NCBI GenBank assembly: GCA_047621345.1
Contig: JBLHLW010000003.1
Coordinates: forward strand, 44,954 to 108,953
Reading direction: 5' to 3'
Length of the DNA stretch: 64,000 nucleotides
Source of the DNA: Actimicrobium sp047621345
GTDB lineage: Bacteria > Pseudomonadota > Gammaproteobacteria > Burkholderiales > Burkholderiaceae_D
Shown: one piece after another, positions 7,129 to 17,700 of the stretch
How positions within the stretch are numbered: the stretch's first letter is position 1
How the letters are laid out: every line of letters begins with the position of its first letter
Made by a program: the position numbers and the translations under genes
Notes under the pieces: generated by a model
What the model was told of the DNA's origin: nothing
The model's input: the letters and a program-made list of their open reading frames with translations, nothing else
Databases searched by the model: none

Positions 7129-8157
7129 TCAGTGCATGAACTGCCCGGTGGCACCGATCTGGGTAGGCTGGATCTGGTAAGCCGGATAGCTGTTTTGTTG
7201 TTGCGCAGCGAGTTGCGCTTGCTGGATTGCCTGTTGTGCATACGCCGCTGCCAACGGATCGGCAGTGAATGGCAGCAGACGACCGAGCTGGCCAGCAATT
7301 CCGCCGATGGTGTTGCCTAGTCCCGCATTGCCAAATACGCCGCCGATGATCCCGCCCAGTGGTTGCCCGACCTGACCAAGCAAATTGCCGAAAAAGCCTT
7401 GCGGCGCAAGTTGCTGTTGCTGCTGAGCGGCAGCTTGCTGGGCATAAGCGATCGCCACCGGATCCGCATTGAACGGCAACAGACGACCAAGCTGACCGGC
7501 AATGCCACCGATGGTGTTGCCCAGCCCGGCATTGCCGAACGCGCCACCGATGGCGCCGCCTAGCGGTTGCCCGACTTGACCGAGCAAGTTGCCGAACCAG
7601 CCTTGCGGGGCGAGTTGCTGCGGCTGGAGTTGCTGCAGCTGTTGTAATTGCTGCAATTGCTGCAATTGCTGCACTTGCGCCGCTTGTGCCGCTTGTTGCG
7701 CATAGGCAGCCGCAGTAACGGGATCCGTATTAAACGGCAGCAAGCGACCAAGTTGACCTGCGATCCCGCCTATCGTATTGCCCAGTCCGGCATTGCCGAA
7801 CGCGCCACCGATCGCTCCGCCCAGCGGTTGGCCGACTTGTCCGAGTAAATTGCCAAACCATCCTTGTGGCGCCAGTTGTTGTTGCTGTAACTGTGCCTGT
7901 TGCGCTGCTTGCTGCGCATAGGCGAGCGCTACCGGATCGTTACTAAATGGCAGGAGGGAGCCACCGATGCCGCCGGCCAGTTGGCCGATTTGCGATCCGA
8001 GGTTGGCGTTGCCGAATAATCCGCCGATCCCACGACCAACCAAGCCGCCTAGCGGCGCTCCCAGCAAGCCGCCAAAAAATCCCTGTGGCGCCAACTGCGA
8101 CGTCATCCCTGCACCAGCGTTATAACCGGCCGGAAAATTCTGTTGAAATTCATTCAT
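7129..8157 (-). CDS. Glycine-rich four-repeat protein (candidate protease substrate or peptide precursor)
   Basis: A 342-residue protein: a 21-residue head (MNEFQQNFPAGYNAGAGMTS), four repeats of 73, 87, 68 and 72 residues, and a 21-residue tail. Each repeat starts LAPQG(F/W)FG, continues with a Gly-spaced hydrophobic part (LLGQVGQPLGGAIGGAFGNA, LGNTIGGIAGQLGRLLPF), then DPVAxAYAQQA and a Gln-rich linker. Repeats 2 and 3 are nearly identical over their first 48 residues; repeat 1 is the most diverged. There is no signal peptide, Cys, or enzyme motif. ATG 8157 is chosen over a longer frame because AGAGGA precedes it and the upstream 53 residues lack repeat character. Glycine spacing suggests membrane insertion or assembly. 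No family is recognised. Confidence 0.85.
   Translation of the reverse strand: MNEFQQNFPAGYNAGAGMTSQLAPQGFFGGLLGAPLGGLVGRGIGGLFGNANLGSQIGQLAGGIGGSLLPFSNDPVALAYAQQAAQQAQLQQQQLAPQGWFGNLLGQVGQPLGGAIGGAFGNAGLGNTIGGIAGQLGRLLPFNTDPVTAAAYAQQAAQAAQVQQLQQLQQLQQLQQLQPQQLAPQGWFGNLLGQVGQPLGGAIGGAFGNAGLGNTIGGIAGQLGRLLPFNADPVAIAYAQQAAAQQQQQLAPQGFFGNLLGQVGQPLGGIIGGVFGNAGLGNTIGGIAGQLGRLLPFTADPLAAAYAQQAIQQAQLAAQQQNSYPAYQIQPTQIGATGQFMH
7195..8094 (-). repeat. Four tandem 68-87-codon repeats in the Gly-rich protein gene
   Basis: The four LAPQG repeats span this stretch. The variable part is the Gln-rich linker; in repeat 2 it is extended by a CTG/TTG/CAG-type run (about 7620-7675) coding for (Leu-Gln-Gln)n. 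The conserved cores differ mostly by synonymous changes, so the protein sequence appears to be under selection. Confidence 0.9.
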
Positions 8158-8462
8158 GATTATTGTCCTCTGTGTGTTGTGGTTATCGAGTGCAGCCCTC
8201 CCGCCAGCGGAGAGTCGCTGGCTCCAAATGGGTTTGATGAAAGCGACTGCGAAGTAATCTTCGGTGTGATGTCGTGTTTTTTCAACTGCACTTGCGGCAT
8301 GTTTGCGTGGCGTCAAATGGAAGCGTGGTCAGCAATGCTTTGTAGAATTTGTCGTTGTTTAGAGGGATTTTTATGCCTGATGGTTGACTGCGCACGTGCG
8401 TTGTTACTAAGCCCCATACTGCGCAGTGCCCTTCGATAACAATCCTGCAAAAACAACGTGTA
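8158..8462. other. Divergent intergenic region between repeat-protein and M48 genes
   Basis: 305 bp holding the upstream regions of two divergent genes. No convincing promoter pair, operator or small gene was recognised. The ribosome binding site of the repeat-protein gene (AGAGGA) is at its left end. Confidence 0.5.
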
Positions 8463-9350
8463 ATGAAAAAAATTCCCGGATGGATGCTGCTGCTCATGGC
8501 GTTATGCTGCCTGAGTCCGTTGGCCTTGGCTGTGCCGCTGACAAACGTGGCGGCCAAAGAGGGGCATGGTATTAAAGTCAGTTGCGGCAATCCCCGCGGA
8601 CCTGAAATTGTCCAGATCTACGTCCAGTCAAACACCGTCTCAGCCTCCACTGCCGCGTTGGAACGTCTCAAGGTCATCGGCTGCAAGGTCACGGCGGCGG
8701 CAATGCAGGATGAGGCCGGCTCCGGTAAGCGCCGCTTGCTCAATCAGATGCCGTTTTACCTGGTCGACCGCACCGCCGGTGGTGGTGCGCAGGAAGATCA
8801 GGCGGTGTTCGTGTCCGATCTGGCCGGCACGGCGCGTCACATTGACGTGGCCCTGAGTGCCTTTGATCACTTCGATGATGACGAACTGACGGCCTTGCTG
8901 GCACACGAAATGAGCCATGCGATTTTGCGACACGGGATGTGGCTCTGGCTGCAGCGGTGGCTGGAAATTTTGCTGCCGTGTACTGCGCTCGGTGGCGCCG
9001 CCGCATGGATCGGCTGGCGTGTCGGGCGTTCACGTCGCGCGGTCATTGCACTGGGATGCGCACTGGTTGGCGGGGTGCTAGGTTATGTCGTTGCGCATCC
9101 GCTTGGCGAGCGCAGTTGTGCGCGCGCCGACTTTGCGCGTGAGCGGGAACGGGAAGCCGATGTCTATAGCGTGCATTTGATGACGCATCATCTCGGATTC
9201 AGTCTGCCGCAGGCCGTTACTGCCGCTGGCAGCGTCATGCAAAAAACTGCCGACCCGAGTGGACAGACCGGTTGCCGGATGGGGCCAGTCGTGCTGCATC
9301 CATCGTTGGCAGTGCGGTTGTCGGCGCTGGCAGGCATCACCCCGGAGTAG
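8463..9350 (+). CDS. M48-type membrane metallopeptidase
   Basis: Zinc metallopeptidase of 295 residues. A signal peptide (residues 1-23) is followed by a roughly 110-residue region without match, then HEMSH at residues 148-152 (zinc ligands His148 and His152, catalytic Glu149) and a Glu/Arg-rich EREREAD (227-233) giving the third ligand and the family Asp. Between them are two hydrophobic segments (about 165-185 and 194-212), as in HtpX/Ste24-like M48 enzymes, though the order of parts is compact. It is divergent from the repeat-protein cassette; a functional link is possible but not shown. The family probably acts in envelope protein quality control. Confidence 0.75.
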   Translation: MKKIPGWMLLLMALCCLSPLALAVPLTNVAAKEGHGIKVSCGNPRGPEIVQIYVQSNTVSASTAALERLKVIGCKVTAAAMQDEAGSGKRRLLNQMPFYLVDRTAGGGAQEDQAVFVSDLAGTARHIDVALSAFDHFDDDELTALLAHEMSHAILRHGMWLWLQRWLEILLPCTALGGAAAWIGWRVGRSRRAVIALGCALVGGVLGYVVAHPLGERSCARADFAREREREADVYSVHLMTHHLGFSLPQAVTAAGSVMQKTADPSGQTGCRMGPVVLHPSLAVRLSALAGITPE

Positions 9351-9932
9351 GTACTTTAGGCTGACATAATCGGGTGCGATTGTCCATGTCGCCTCTGTCA
9401 GATGCGGAATCATCATGCGCTTCGCGATGATCTGGCTGAGAGCATCCCGCCTCAGCGCCAAGCCCATGTCAATTCCGGACTATGCACTCGCTGATACACA
9501 TACTCAGCAAGTCGCGCATCAGCTCCACCACGCTGCGATAAAAAACCATGCCAGATCAATGACAGGGCCGACTGCAGATGGTGCAGCCAGTTCCTGCTCC
9601 AGATTTCGCGCGTAATGGCCCAATTCAAGCGGTTTGAATAAATTTCAAAATATTCGCATTATTTCTTTTTGATAAGCTGGTATAGTTACTTTCAGTCATG
9701 TTTGTGTAGTGCTAATAAGTTGCAATATTTAATTTCTTTATTTTTATGATCTTGCACTTGCTGGATGTGCCGCGGCTCTATCGCGTCGGTATCCGTGACT
9801 TATCAGGCTGCCGACATACCCAGCGGAAGGGTAATTGCATCCCCTTCCCTATAAATCGTGTTTTCGCGGTTGCTGCTTTTGCGACAACTCTCGCAGCAGC
9901 TGGTTCGCAACGATAAAAAATGGAACGGGTCA
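9351..9932. other. Intergenic region with AT-rich stretch before the tps genes
   Basis: No convincing gene. Bases about 9640-9760 are clearly richer in A+T than the surroundings (runs such as AATTTCTTTATTTTTATGAT), as expected for the promoter of a two-partner secretion operon. Short open frames here lack start signals and family character. Confidence 0.5.
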
Positions 9933-11681
9933 ATGCGAATTTTTATCAGGCATAGAGTCAGTTTTTCCAAACCACGGCGTGCCTGCACGTTGGTCGTTGT
10001 GATGACGCTGCATCAGGCGTCGTTCGTTCTGGCTGCTTCGCCCGTCAACGTCGTACCCAACCTCCAGCAACAGGGCCTGCCGTCGATCCGGCATGAAGAG
10101 TCCGCCCCGAACGTAGCGTCTCAAAAATCAAACAGTCCCGAAGCTGAGCCGGTGTTGGCAGACCAGCTCCTGCTATCGCCGATCAGGCAGATCGCCCTGA
10201 AGTCACCGCTGTTTTCGGCCGAGATCAAAGTGCTGTTGTGCGAATTCATTGGTAAGGATCGGGTGTCCGCCAATGCGCTTGAGCAGGTGCGCGGCCAGAT
10301 ATGGGATCTGTATCGACAGCGTGGGCGTCTGGTTCGCGTGGCGTTGTTGGTGATCCCGGGCGAGGAGGGCGATGGCGGCAGTATGTTGCAGGCAAGGGTC
10401 GACGAAATAAGCGTACGCGCAGTTCGCGTTGAGCAGGAGGGCGAGATAACGCTCAAACAGTCCTTGTTGGATGACATTCTCGCCAGTGCCAAAGCCGATG
10501 TCGGCGGCGGCGGCGTGCTCGATCTGGATCGCCTGGACAGTCGACTCAAGCGCCGGATGGCACTCAAAGACGTCAACGTGCGTGCCACGCTCATTCCGGT
10601 CGATCCGGATCATGTCGATGTCAACGTGCTCGTACGCGCTGCGCCGCTGGAACCGGTGGCGTGGTTGGCGCAATACGATAACGATGGCATGCCGACATAC
10701 GGACGTGACCGGTATACGGTGGCCGTATCCATTCCCGGGCATGTGCTGCCCGGTGATCAGATGGATGTTCAGGCGCTGGCCAGTTCAGGCATGACCTACG
10801 GGCGCTTTGGCTACGAATTACCGCTGGTGACATTGGGCGCTCGCCTGAACGTATGGGGGACACGCCTGGATTACCGAGTACCGTTGGTCGCCCGTGGTGA
10901 GGCGACGGCACTAGGCGCCGGTCTCACCTCGCCGTTGTATATGGACAATGCCTCGGTGTGGACAGGCACCCTGAACTACCTCAACAAGCGCGAAACGGGT
11001 CATCTGGCAAACGACACACCCACCGCCGACAAGACCATCCACAGCGTGCAGGGCAAGGTGGCTGCCAGCTATTTCATCAGTCAGACGAAATCGCTGTATC
11101 TCAATGCGACATTGACGATGGGTAATCTCGATCTCTCCGCGCTAGCCTCGGCCGCAGCGCAGGACCACAGCAGCGCCAAAACCGCCGGCACGTTCACCAG
11201 GATGGAGTGGGAGGCGGGCTGGAATTGGCGTGCGTCGTTTGATCAGTCTGGGAAGTGGGATGCCGGCCTGAAGGTCAAGGGGCAATTGGCGAGCAAGAAC
11301 CTTGACCAGAGCGAGAAATTCGCTTTGGGCGGCCCGCTAGGCGTGCGCGCATACAGCGCCTCCGAAGCGCTTGGCGACGAGGGCTATGTTGCCAGTGCCG
11401 ATCTTGGTTACCAGCTCATCAGCGGCCTGCGAATGTTTGGTTTTTATGATGTCGGGCGCACACGTCTATCCAAGCAGCCCTGGGCGCTTCAGGCCACTGC
11501 TGCGCAGTACCCGCTACAAGGCGCCGGGGTGGGTCTTGCCTTCGCCCGTAAATCGCTGGTCGGTTCTGCGGCCTATGCACGCCAGATCGGTCCCAATCCG
11601 GGCTTGTCTGCCGCCGGACTCGACGCCGACGGTTCGCGTCGTCGCGCGCGCCTGATTCTGTCCCTGATGTGGTGGATGTAA
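9933..11681 (+). CDS. Two-partner secretion outer-membrane transporter, TpsB (ShlB/FhaC/HecB family)
   Basis: Outer-membrane beta-barrel that exports the TpsA protein encoded next. The 582-residue protein has a signal sequence (MRIFIRHRVSFSKPRRACTL then a hydrophobic stretch ending LAASP), a periplasmic POTRA-containing part (about 80-260: EIKVLLCEFIGKDRVSANAL, LLDDILASAKADVGGGGVLD) and a C-terminal 16-strand-type barrel. The barrel has the conserved late motif FALGGPLGVRAYSASEALGD and a terminal aromatic residue (LSLMWWM, C-terminal Met). A GTG at 9858 would add 25 residues before the signal peptide and is less likely. tpsA starts 68 bp later. Confidence 0.9.
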   Translation: MRIFIRHRVSFSKPRRACTLVVVMTLHQASFVLAASPVNVVPNLQQQGLPSIRHEESAPNVASQKSNSPEAEPVLADQLLLSPIRQIALKSPLFSAEIKVLLCEFIGKDRVSANALEQVRGQIWDLYRQRGRLVRVALLVIPGEEGDGGSMLQARVDEISVRAVRVEQEGEITLKQSLLDDILASAKADVGGGGVLDLDRLDSRLKRRMALKDVNVRATLIPVDPDHVDVNVLVRAAPLEPVAWLAQYDNDGMPTYGRDRYTVAVSIPGHVLPGDQMDVQALASSGMTYGRFGYELPLVTLGARLNVWGTRLDYRVPLVARGEATALGAGLTSPLYMDNASVWTGTLNYLNKRETGHLANDTPTADKTIHSVQGKVAASYFISQTKSLYLNATLTMGNLDLSALASAAAQDHSSAKTAGTFTRMEWEAGWNWRASFDQSGKWDAGLKVKGQLASKNLDQSEKFALGGPLGVRAYSASEALGDEGYVASADLGYQLISGLRMFGFYDVGRTRLSKQPWALQATAAQYPLQGAGVGLAFARKSLVGSAAYARQIGPNPGLSAAGLDADGSRRRARLILSLMWWM

Positions 11682-11749
11682 GCCGAAAAGCACAGCAGAT
11701 TCCGAAGACCCAATCAACGATTGCGCAACCCTGTCTCTAAAAGGTCCAA

Positions 11750-14700
11750 ATGAACTCGAACAACTATCGTCTGATCTGGAGCGAAGCACGCGGTAGCTGG
11801 GTGGTTGCGCACGAAAAAGCCAAGACGCGTGGAAAACCGGGAGGGAGCGTCAAACGCACACGGGCAGCATCACTGATGACGAGTCTGTTCGGGTTGGCCG
11901 GCGGGCTCTGTGTACAGGCTGTCCTTGCAGCGCCGCCCGACGCGAACGCTCTGCCGCAAAGCGGCGTCGTGGTGGCCGGGAGTGCCCGGATTGCCGCGCC
12001 CGTAGCCAACCAGCTCACCGTCACTCAAGCGAGCCGTCAAGCGGTCATCAACTGGAACAGCTTTGACATTGGCGCGCAGGCCAAGGTGCGCTTCCTCCAG
12101 CCCGATGCCAGTTCCAGCGTGCTCAATCGCGTGCTCTCCAGCGACCCCGCGCAGATTTTTGGACAACTCAGCGCCAACGGGAAGGTGTATGTCGTCAATC
12201 CCAGCGGCATTGTCTTCGGTGCGGGTTCCCGGGTCGATGCCGGGGCGCTGGTCGCCTCCACCCTGAATATCACCGATGCCGATTTTATGGCAGGCAACGA
12301 CCGCTTTACGCGCGGCGCAGCCGGCGGCAGCATCACCAATGCCGGTAGTCTCAATGCGGCGCCCACCGGTTATATTGCGCTCCTTGGCGCGTCGGTGACC
12401 AATGCCGGCAGTATCTCAACACCCAATGGCAATGCCATCCTTGCTGCCGGCGATGCGGTGCGTCTGCCTGTTTCCCGTAGTGGTCTTATCACCCTTGCGC
12501 TCGACCCTGCCAGCGTCAATGCTGCCGCTGTCAATCGCCCCGGCGGCATGATCAGCGCACCGGGTGGCGAGGTCTATCTTTCGGCTGCGGCAGCCAGCGG
12601 CCTCGCGGCGCAAGTGCTGAATCAGGGAAACATCGCAGCCAGCGGCGGCATCGTCACGCTGAGCGCCACCCAGGCCGATCGGCTGGGCGAAACCCGTCAG
12701 CAAGGACTGGTCACCGTGTCCAGCGATCAGGGTGCGGGAGGTACTGTCAGGCTTTTGGGCAATCGGGTAGGATTGTTCGACGGCAGCCAGACACGCGCTA
12801 CTGGGGCCAGCGGCGGCGGCACGGTACTCGTGGGTGGCAACGCGTATGGCCAGGGGGCGGAGCTGAACGCTGACGCGGTCATCATGAGCAAAAACGCAGT
12901 CATCGACGCATCGGCCACCCAAAATGGCAATGGCGGCAAGGTGGTGTTGTGGTCGCAGGATTACACGGGATTTTTTGGCAAAATCGCTGCGCGTGGCGCA
13001 AGCGCGGGTGGCAACGGCGGCTTCGTCGAGACCTCCAGTCACGACAATCTGCAAGCGTTTGGTCGGGTCGATGCGGCGGCACCCAAGGGCCGCGCCGGCA
13101 CCTGGCTGCTCGACCCGACGGACGTGACGATCGTCACCGGCGCCGTCAATACCAACGACACCAGCGCAGCGGGAACCTGGACACCTACGACGAACACGGC
13201 GCAAATCGGCGTCGATAACATCAACGCCGAGCTCAATGCAGGCACTAGCGTGACGATCAACACGACCAGCGTCGGCGCGGGTACGGGCAATATCATCCAG
13301 AATGTCGGCGCCACCATCAGCAAGACAGCCGGTGGAAACGCGACCTTGACGATGAACGCGGACGGCGGCATCACGCTCAACGCCAACCTCAGCGCGACGA
13401 CCGGCACCCTGGACGTGAACCTGAATGCAGCCGCTGGCAGCGTGAACGGCACTGGCAACGTCAGCCTCAATGGGGGATTGCTGACTATCAACGGCACCGG
13501 CAACGGCACGTTGAGCGGCGTCATCAGCGGCAGCGGCGGGCTGACAACGTCTGGCAGCGGCAAGACCATCCTGACCGGCGCCAATACCTACACGGGCGTT
13601 ACCACCGTAAGTGCGGGCACCCTGGCCGCGGGCAGCGGCGGTACGTCCGGCACGTTCGGAACCGGTGCAATCACCAACAACAGTAACCTCGAGTTCAATC
13701 GCTCGGACAACTACGTTATCGCTAACGTGATCAGCGGCACCGGTGGGCTGACCCAAGTCGGCGCTGGCAGGACTTTCCTGACTGGCACCAATACCTACTC
13801 CGGCACCACTTTGGCTAACAACGGCAACATATCCGTGGGTGATAACGGCACGACCGGCACGCTAGGACCCGGTCCGGTCATCGTCAACAACGGCGCTAAC
13901 CTCCTATTTGACCGTACAGACACCTTCATCTTCCCTAACGCGATCAGCGGTACCGCTGGGGTGAGGAATGCCGGCACCGGCACGACCATCCTGACCGGCA
14001 CCAATACCTATACCGCCATCACCAGGGTGAGCTCAGGCACCTTGTCCGTAGGAAACGGTGGCACAACCGGCACGATCGGGTCCAATGACGTAATCAGCTC
14101 GGGCACCCTCCTATTCAATCGCTCGGACACCTTCACCTTTGCCGGGCGGATCAGCGGCACCGGCGGGGTGACTCAGGCTGGCAACGGCACGACCGTCCTA
14201 ACCTACGACAATATCTACAGCGGTGCCACCACGGTGAGTGCGGGCACACTGTCCTTGGGCAACGGCGGCACGACCGGCACGCTCGGGACTGGCGCGGTGA
14301 CCAATAATGCCACCCTCCTGTTCAATCGCTCGGACGCCTATACCGTCGCCAATGCGATCAGTGGCACCGGCACGATGAATGCCACCAGCGGCAGCACGCT
14401 GACCATTGGCGGGGTGGTGAATCTGACTGGCGACATCACGCTCATCGCAGGCAATGCCCGTGCCGTGTCGCCAACCAGCGTGGCCAATGGCAGTGTGACG
14501 GGCGGCGACGTTGTACTCAACGCGGCTGTCAGCGCTACGGGCGCTGGAAAGAGTGTCGCCATTTATTCCGGTAACGCTACCACTGCTCTCTATACGGCCA
14601 GGGTCAGTGGCAGCGCCGCTTCGCTCAACAAGGCGTATGCCACGGCGCCAGGTGCGGGTACGGTCGACACGTCCAAAAAACTAAACGTCTTTTACAGAGT

Positions 14701-17700
14701 GTCGCCGACGGTAACGGTGACGGGCGCCGCCAGCAACAAGGTCTACGACGCCACTACCGCAGCAACGGTGAGCACGGCGGGAGCATCCTTCTCTGGCCTG
14801 ATTGACGGTGACAGCCTGACGGCAACTGGCGCCACAGGCGGTTTTGCCAATGCCAATGTCGGTACCGCAAAGGCGGTCACGGTGACTGGCGTGAGCGTTG
14901 CCAGCAATACCGCTGGCGTGACCGTCAACGGCTACCAGATCGTTAATGCACCGCTCACAGCCAACATCACTGCCCGGGCGCTGACGGTGAGCGCCACTGG
15001 CACCAACAAAACCTACGATGGCTTGACGGCCACTACCGTCACGCTGAGCGATAACCGCGTGAGTGGTGATGTGCTGACGACGTCCAATACCGCTGCAACC
15101 TTTGCCGATAAAAATGTCGGTACCGGCAAAACCGTCAGCGTGACCGGCATCGCCATCACCGGCACGGATTCCGGCAACTACACGAGCAACAGTACGGCAT
15201 CGACGACCGCCAACATCACGGCCCGGGCGCTGACGGTGAGCGCCACTGGCACCAACAAAACCTACGATGGCTTGACGGCGGATACCGTGACGCTGAGTGA
15301 CAATCGGGTAACTGGTGATGTGCTGACGACGTCCAATACCGCTGCAAACTTTGCCGATAAAAATGTCGGTACGGGCAAAACCGTCAGCGTGACCGGCATC
15401 GCCATCACCGGCACGGATTCCGGCAACTACACGAGCAACACCACGGCATCGACGACCGCCAACATCACGGCCCGGGCGCTGACGGTGAGCGCCACTGGTG
15501 CCAACAAAACCTACGATGGCTTGACGGCCACTACCGTCACGCTGAACGACAATCGCGTGAGTGGTGACGTGCTGACGACATCCAATACCGCTGCAACCTT
15601 TGTCGACAAAAATGTCGGTACCGGCAAAACCGTCAGCGTGACCGGCATCGCCATCACCGGCACGGATTCCGGCAACTACACGAGCAACACCACGGCATCG
15701 ACGACCGCCAACATCACGGCTCGGGCGCTGACAGTGAGCGCCACTGGCACCAACAAAACCTACGATGGGTTGACGGCCGATACCGTGACGCTGAGTGACA
15801 ATCGGGTAACTGGTGATGTGCTGACGACGTCCAATACCGCTGCAAACTTTGCCGATAAAAATGTCGGTACCGGCAAAACCGTCAGCGTGATCGGCATCGC
15901 CATCACCGGCACGGATTCCGGCAACTACACGAGCAACACCACGGCATCGACGACCGCCAACATCACGGCCCGGGCGCTGACGGTGAGCGCCACTGGCACC
16001 AACAAAACCTACGATGGGTTGACGGCCGATACCGTCACGCTGAGCGATAACCGCGTGAGTGGTGATGTGCTGACGACGTCCAATACCGCTGCAAACTTTG
16101 CCGACAAAAATGTCGGTACCGGCAAAACCGTCAGCGTGACCGGCATCACGCTGTCTGGTGTGGACAGTGGCAATTACACGCTCACCAGCACGACGGCCGG
16201 CACGACGGCCGATATCACTAGAGCAGCGATTGCCAGCGTCACTGGCATCACGGCTGCTAATAAAGTTTACGATGCGACGACTGGCGCCACCCTATCGAGC
16301 ACCGGGGCGGTCTTCAATGGCATGGTTGGTGGCGATGCGCTGAATGTGGCCACGTCCACTGGTGCCTTCGCCGACAAGAATGCCGGTCTTGCCAAGACCG
16401 TCGGGATCAGTGGCATTACGTTGGGCGGTGCCGATGCCAGCAATTACACGCTGAGTTCATCGGTGGGCAGCACGACCGCCGACATCGCCAGAGCAGCGAT
16501 TGCGAGTGTCAACGGCATCACCGCCGCCAACAAAATCTACGACGGCACTACGTCTGCATCGCTGCTCAGCGGCTCGGCAACGTTTGCGGGCAGATTGGGC
16601 AGCGATACCTTGGCGGTGGCGGGCGCAACCGGTGCCTTTGGCGACAAGAACGCGGCGACTGGCAAGGCCGTTTCGATTAGTGGCATCACGCTGGGCGGCG
16701 CCGATGCAGCCAACTACACGCTCACCAACACGACAGGCAGCGCAACGGCCGACATCACCAAAGCAGCAATTACCAGCGTCACCGGCATCACGGCTGCTAA
16801 TAAGGTCTACGACGCGACGACTGGCGCCACCCTATCGAGCACCGGGGCAGTCTTCAATGGCATGGTCGGCGGCGATACGCTGAATGTGGCCACGTCCACT
16901 GGCGCATTTGCCAACAAGAATGCGGCACTCGCCAAGAGCGTCGGGATCAGTGGCATAACGTTGGGCGGCACCGATGCAGCCAACTACACGCTTGCCAGCA
17001 CGACAGGCAGCGCAACGGCCGACATCACCAAAGCAGCAATTGCCAGCGTCACCGGCATCACGGCATCGAACAAGGTCTACGACGCGACGACTGGCGCTGT
17101 TCTATCTAGCACCGGGGCAGTCTTCAATGGCTTGGTTGGTGGTGATGGGCTGAATGTGGCCACGTCCACTGGCGCATTTGCCGACAAGAATGCAGCACTC
17201 GCCAAGACCGTCGGGATCAGTGGCATTACCTTGGGTGGTGCCGATGCTGGCAACTACACGTTGAGTTCATCGGTGGGCAGCACCACCGCCGACATTACCA
17301 AAGCGGCGATTGCCAGCGTGACCGGTATCACGGCATTAAACAAGGTCTACGACAGCACTACCGGCGCTGTGCTGGCCACCGGCGCAGCGTCGTTTACTGG
17401 CCGACTGAGCAGCGATGTGTTGACCGTGGCTAGTGCCACCGGCGCCTTCGCCAACAAAAATGCGGCGCTGGGCAAGACCGTGTCAATCAGCAGCATTGCG
17501 CTCGGCGGTGCCGATGCCGGCAATTACACACTGAGCCTCGGTACGGCCAACGCGACAGCCGACATCACCCGGGCTTCGATTGCATCCATAACGGGCATCA
17601 CCGCTGCCGACAAGGTCTACGACGGTAACCCGGGCGCGGTGCTGGCCACCGGGACAGCCTCCTTTACCGGCAAGTTCAGCGGCGACAGCCTCAACGTTGC

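Noticed and set aside
4770..8157. Classical cyanobactin (PatA-type) cluster
   Set aside because: No YcaO cyclodehydratase, no macrocyclase and no conserved leader or recognition sequences were seen; only the general protease plus repeat-substrate idea is kept.
9415..9615. 66-codon frame after the M48 gene
   Set aside because: No ribosome binding site, no family, atypical composition for a gene; lies in a promoter-like intergenic region.
12416..13756. Long minus-strand frame of 446 codons inside tpsA
   Set aside because: Its residue composition is that of an antisense shadow of a repetitive, low-stop GC-rich gene; no start signal, no family. The plus-strand adhesin explains the region.
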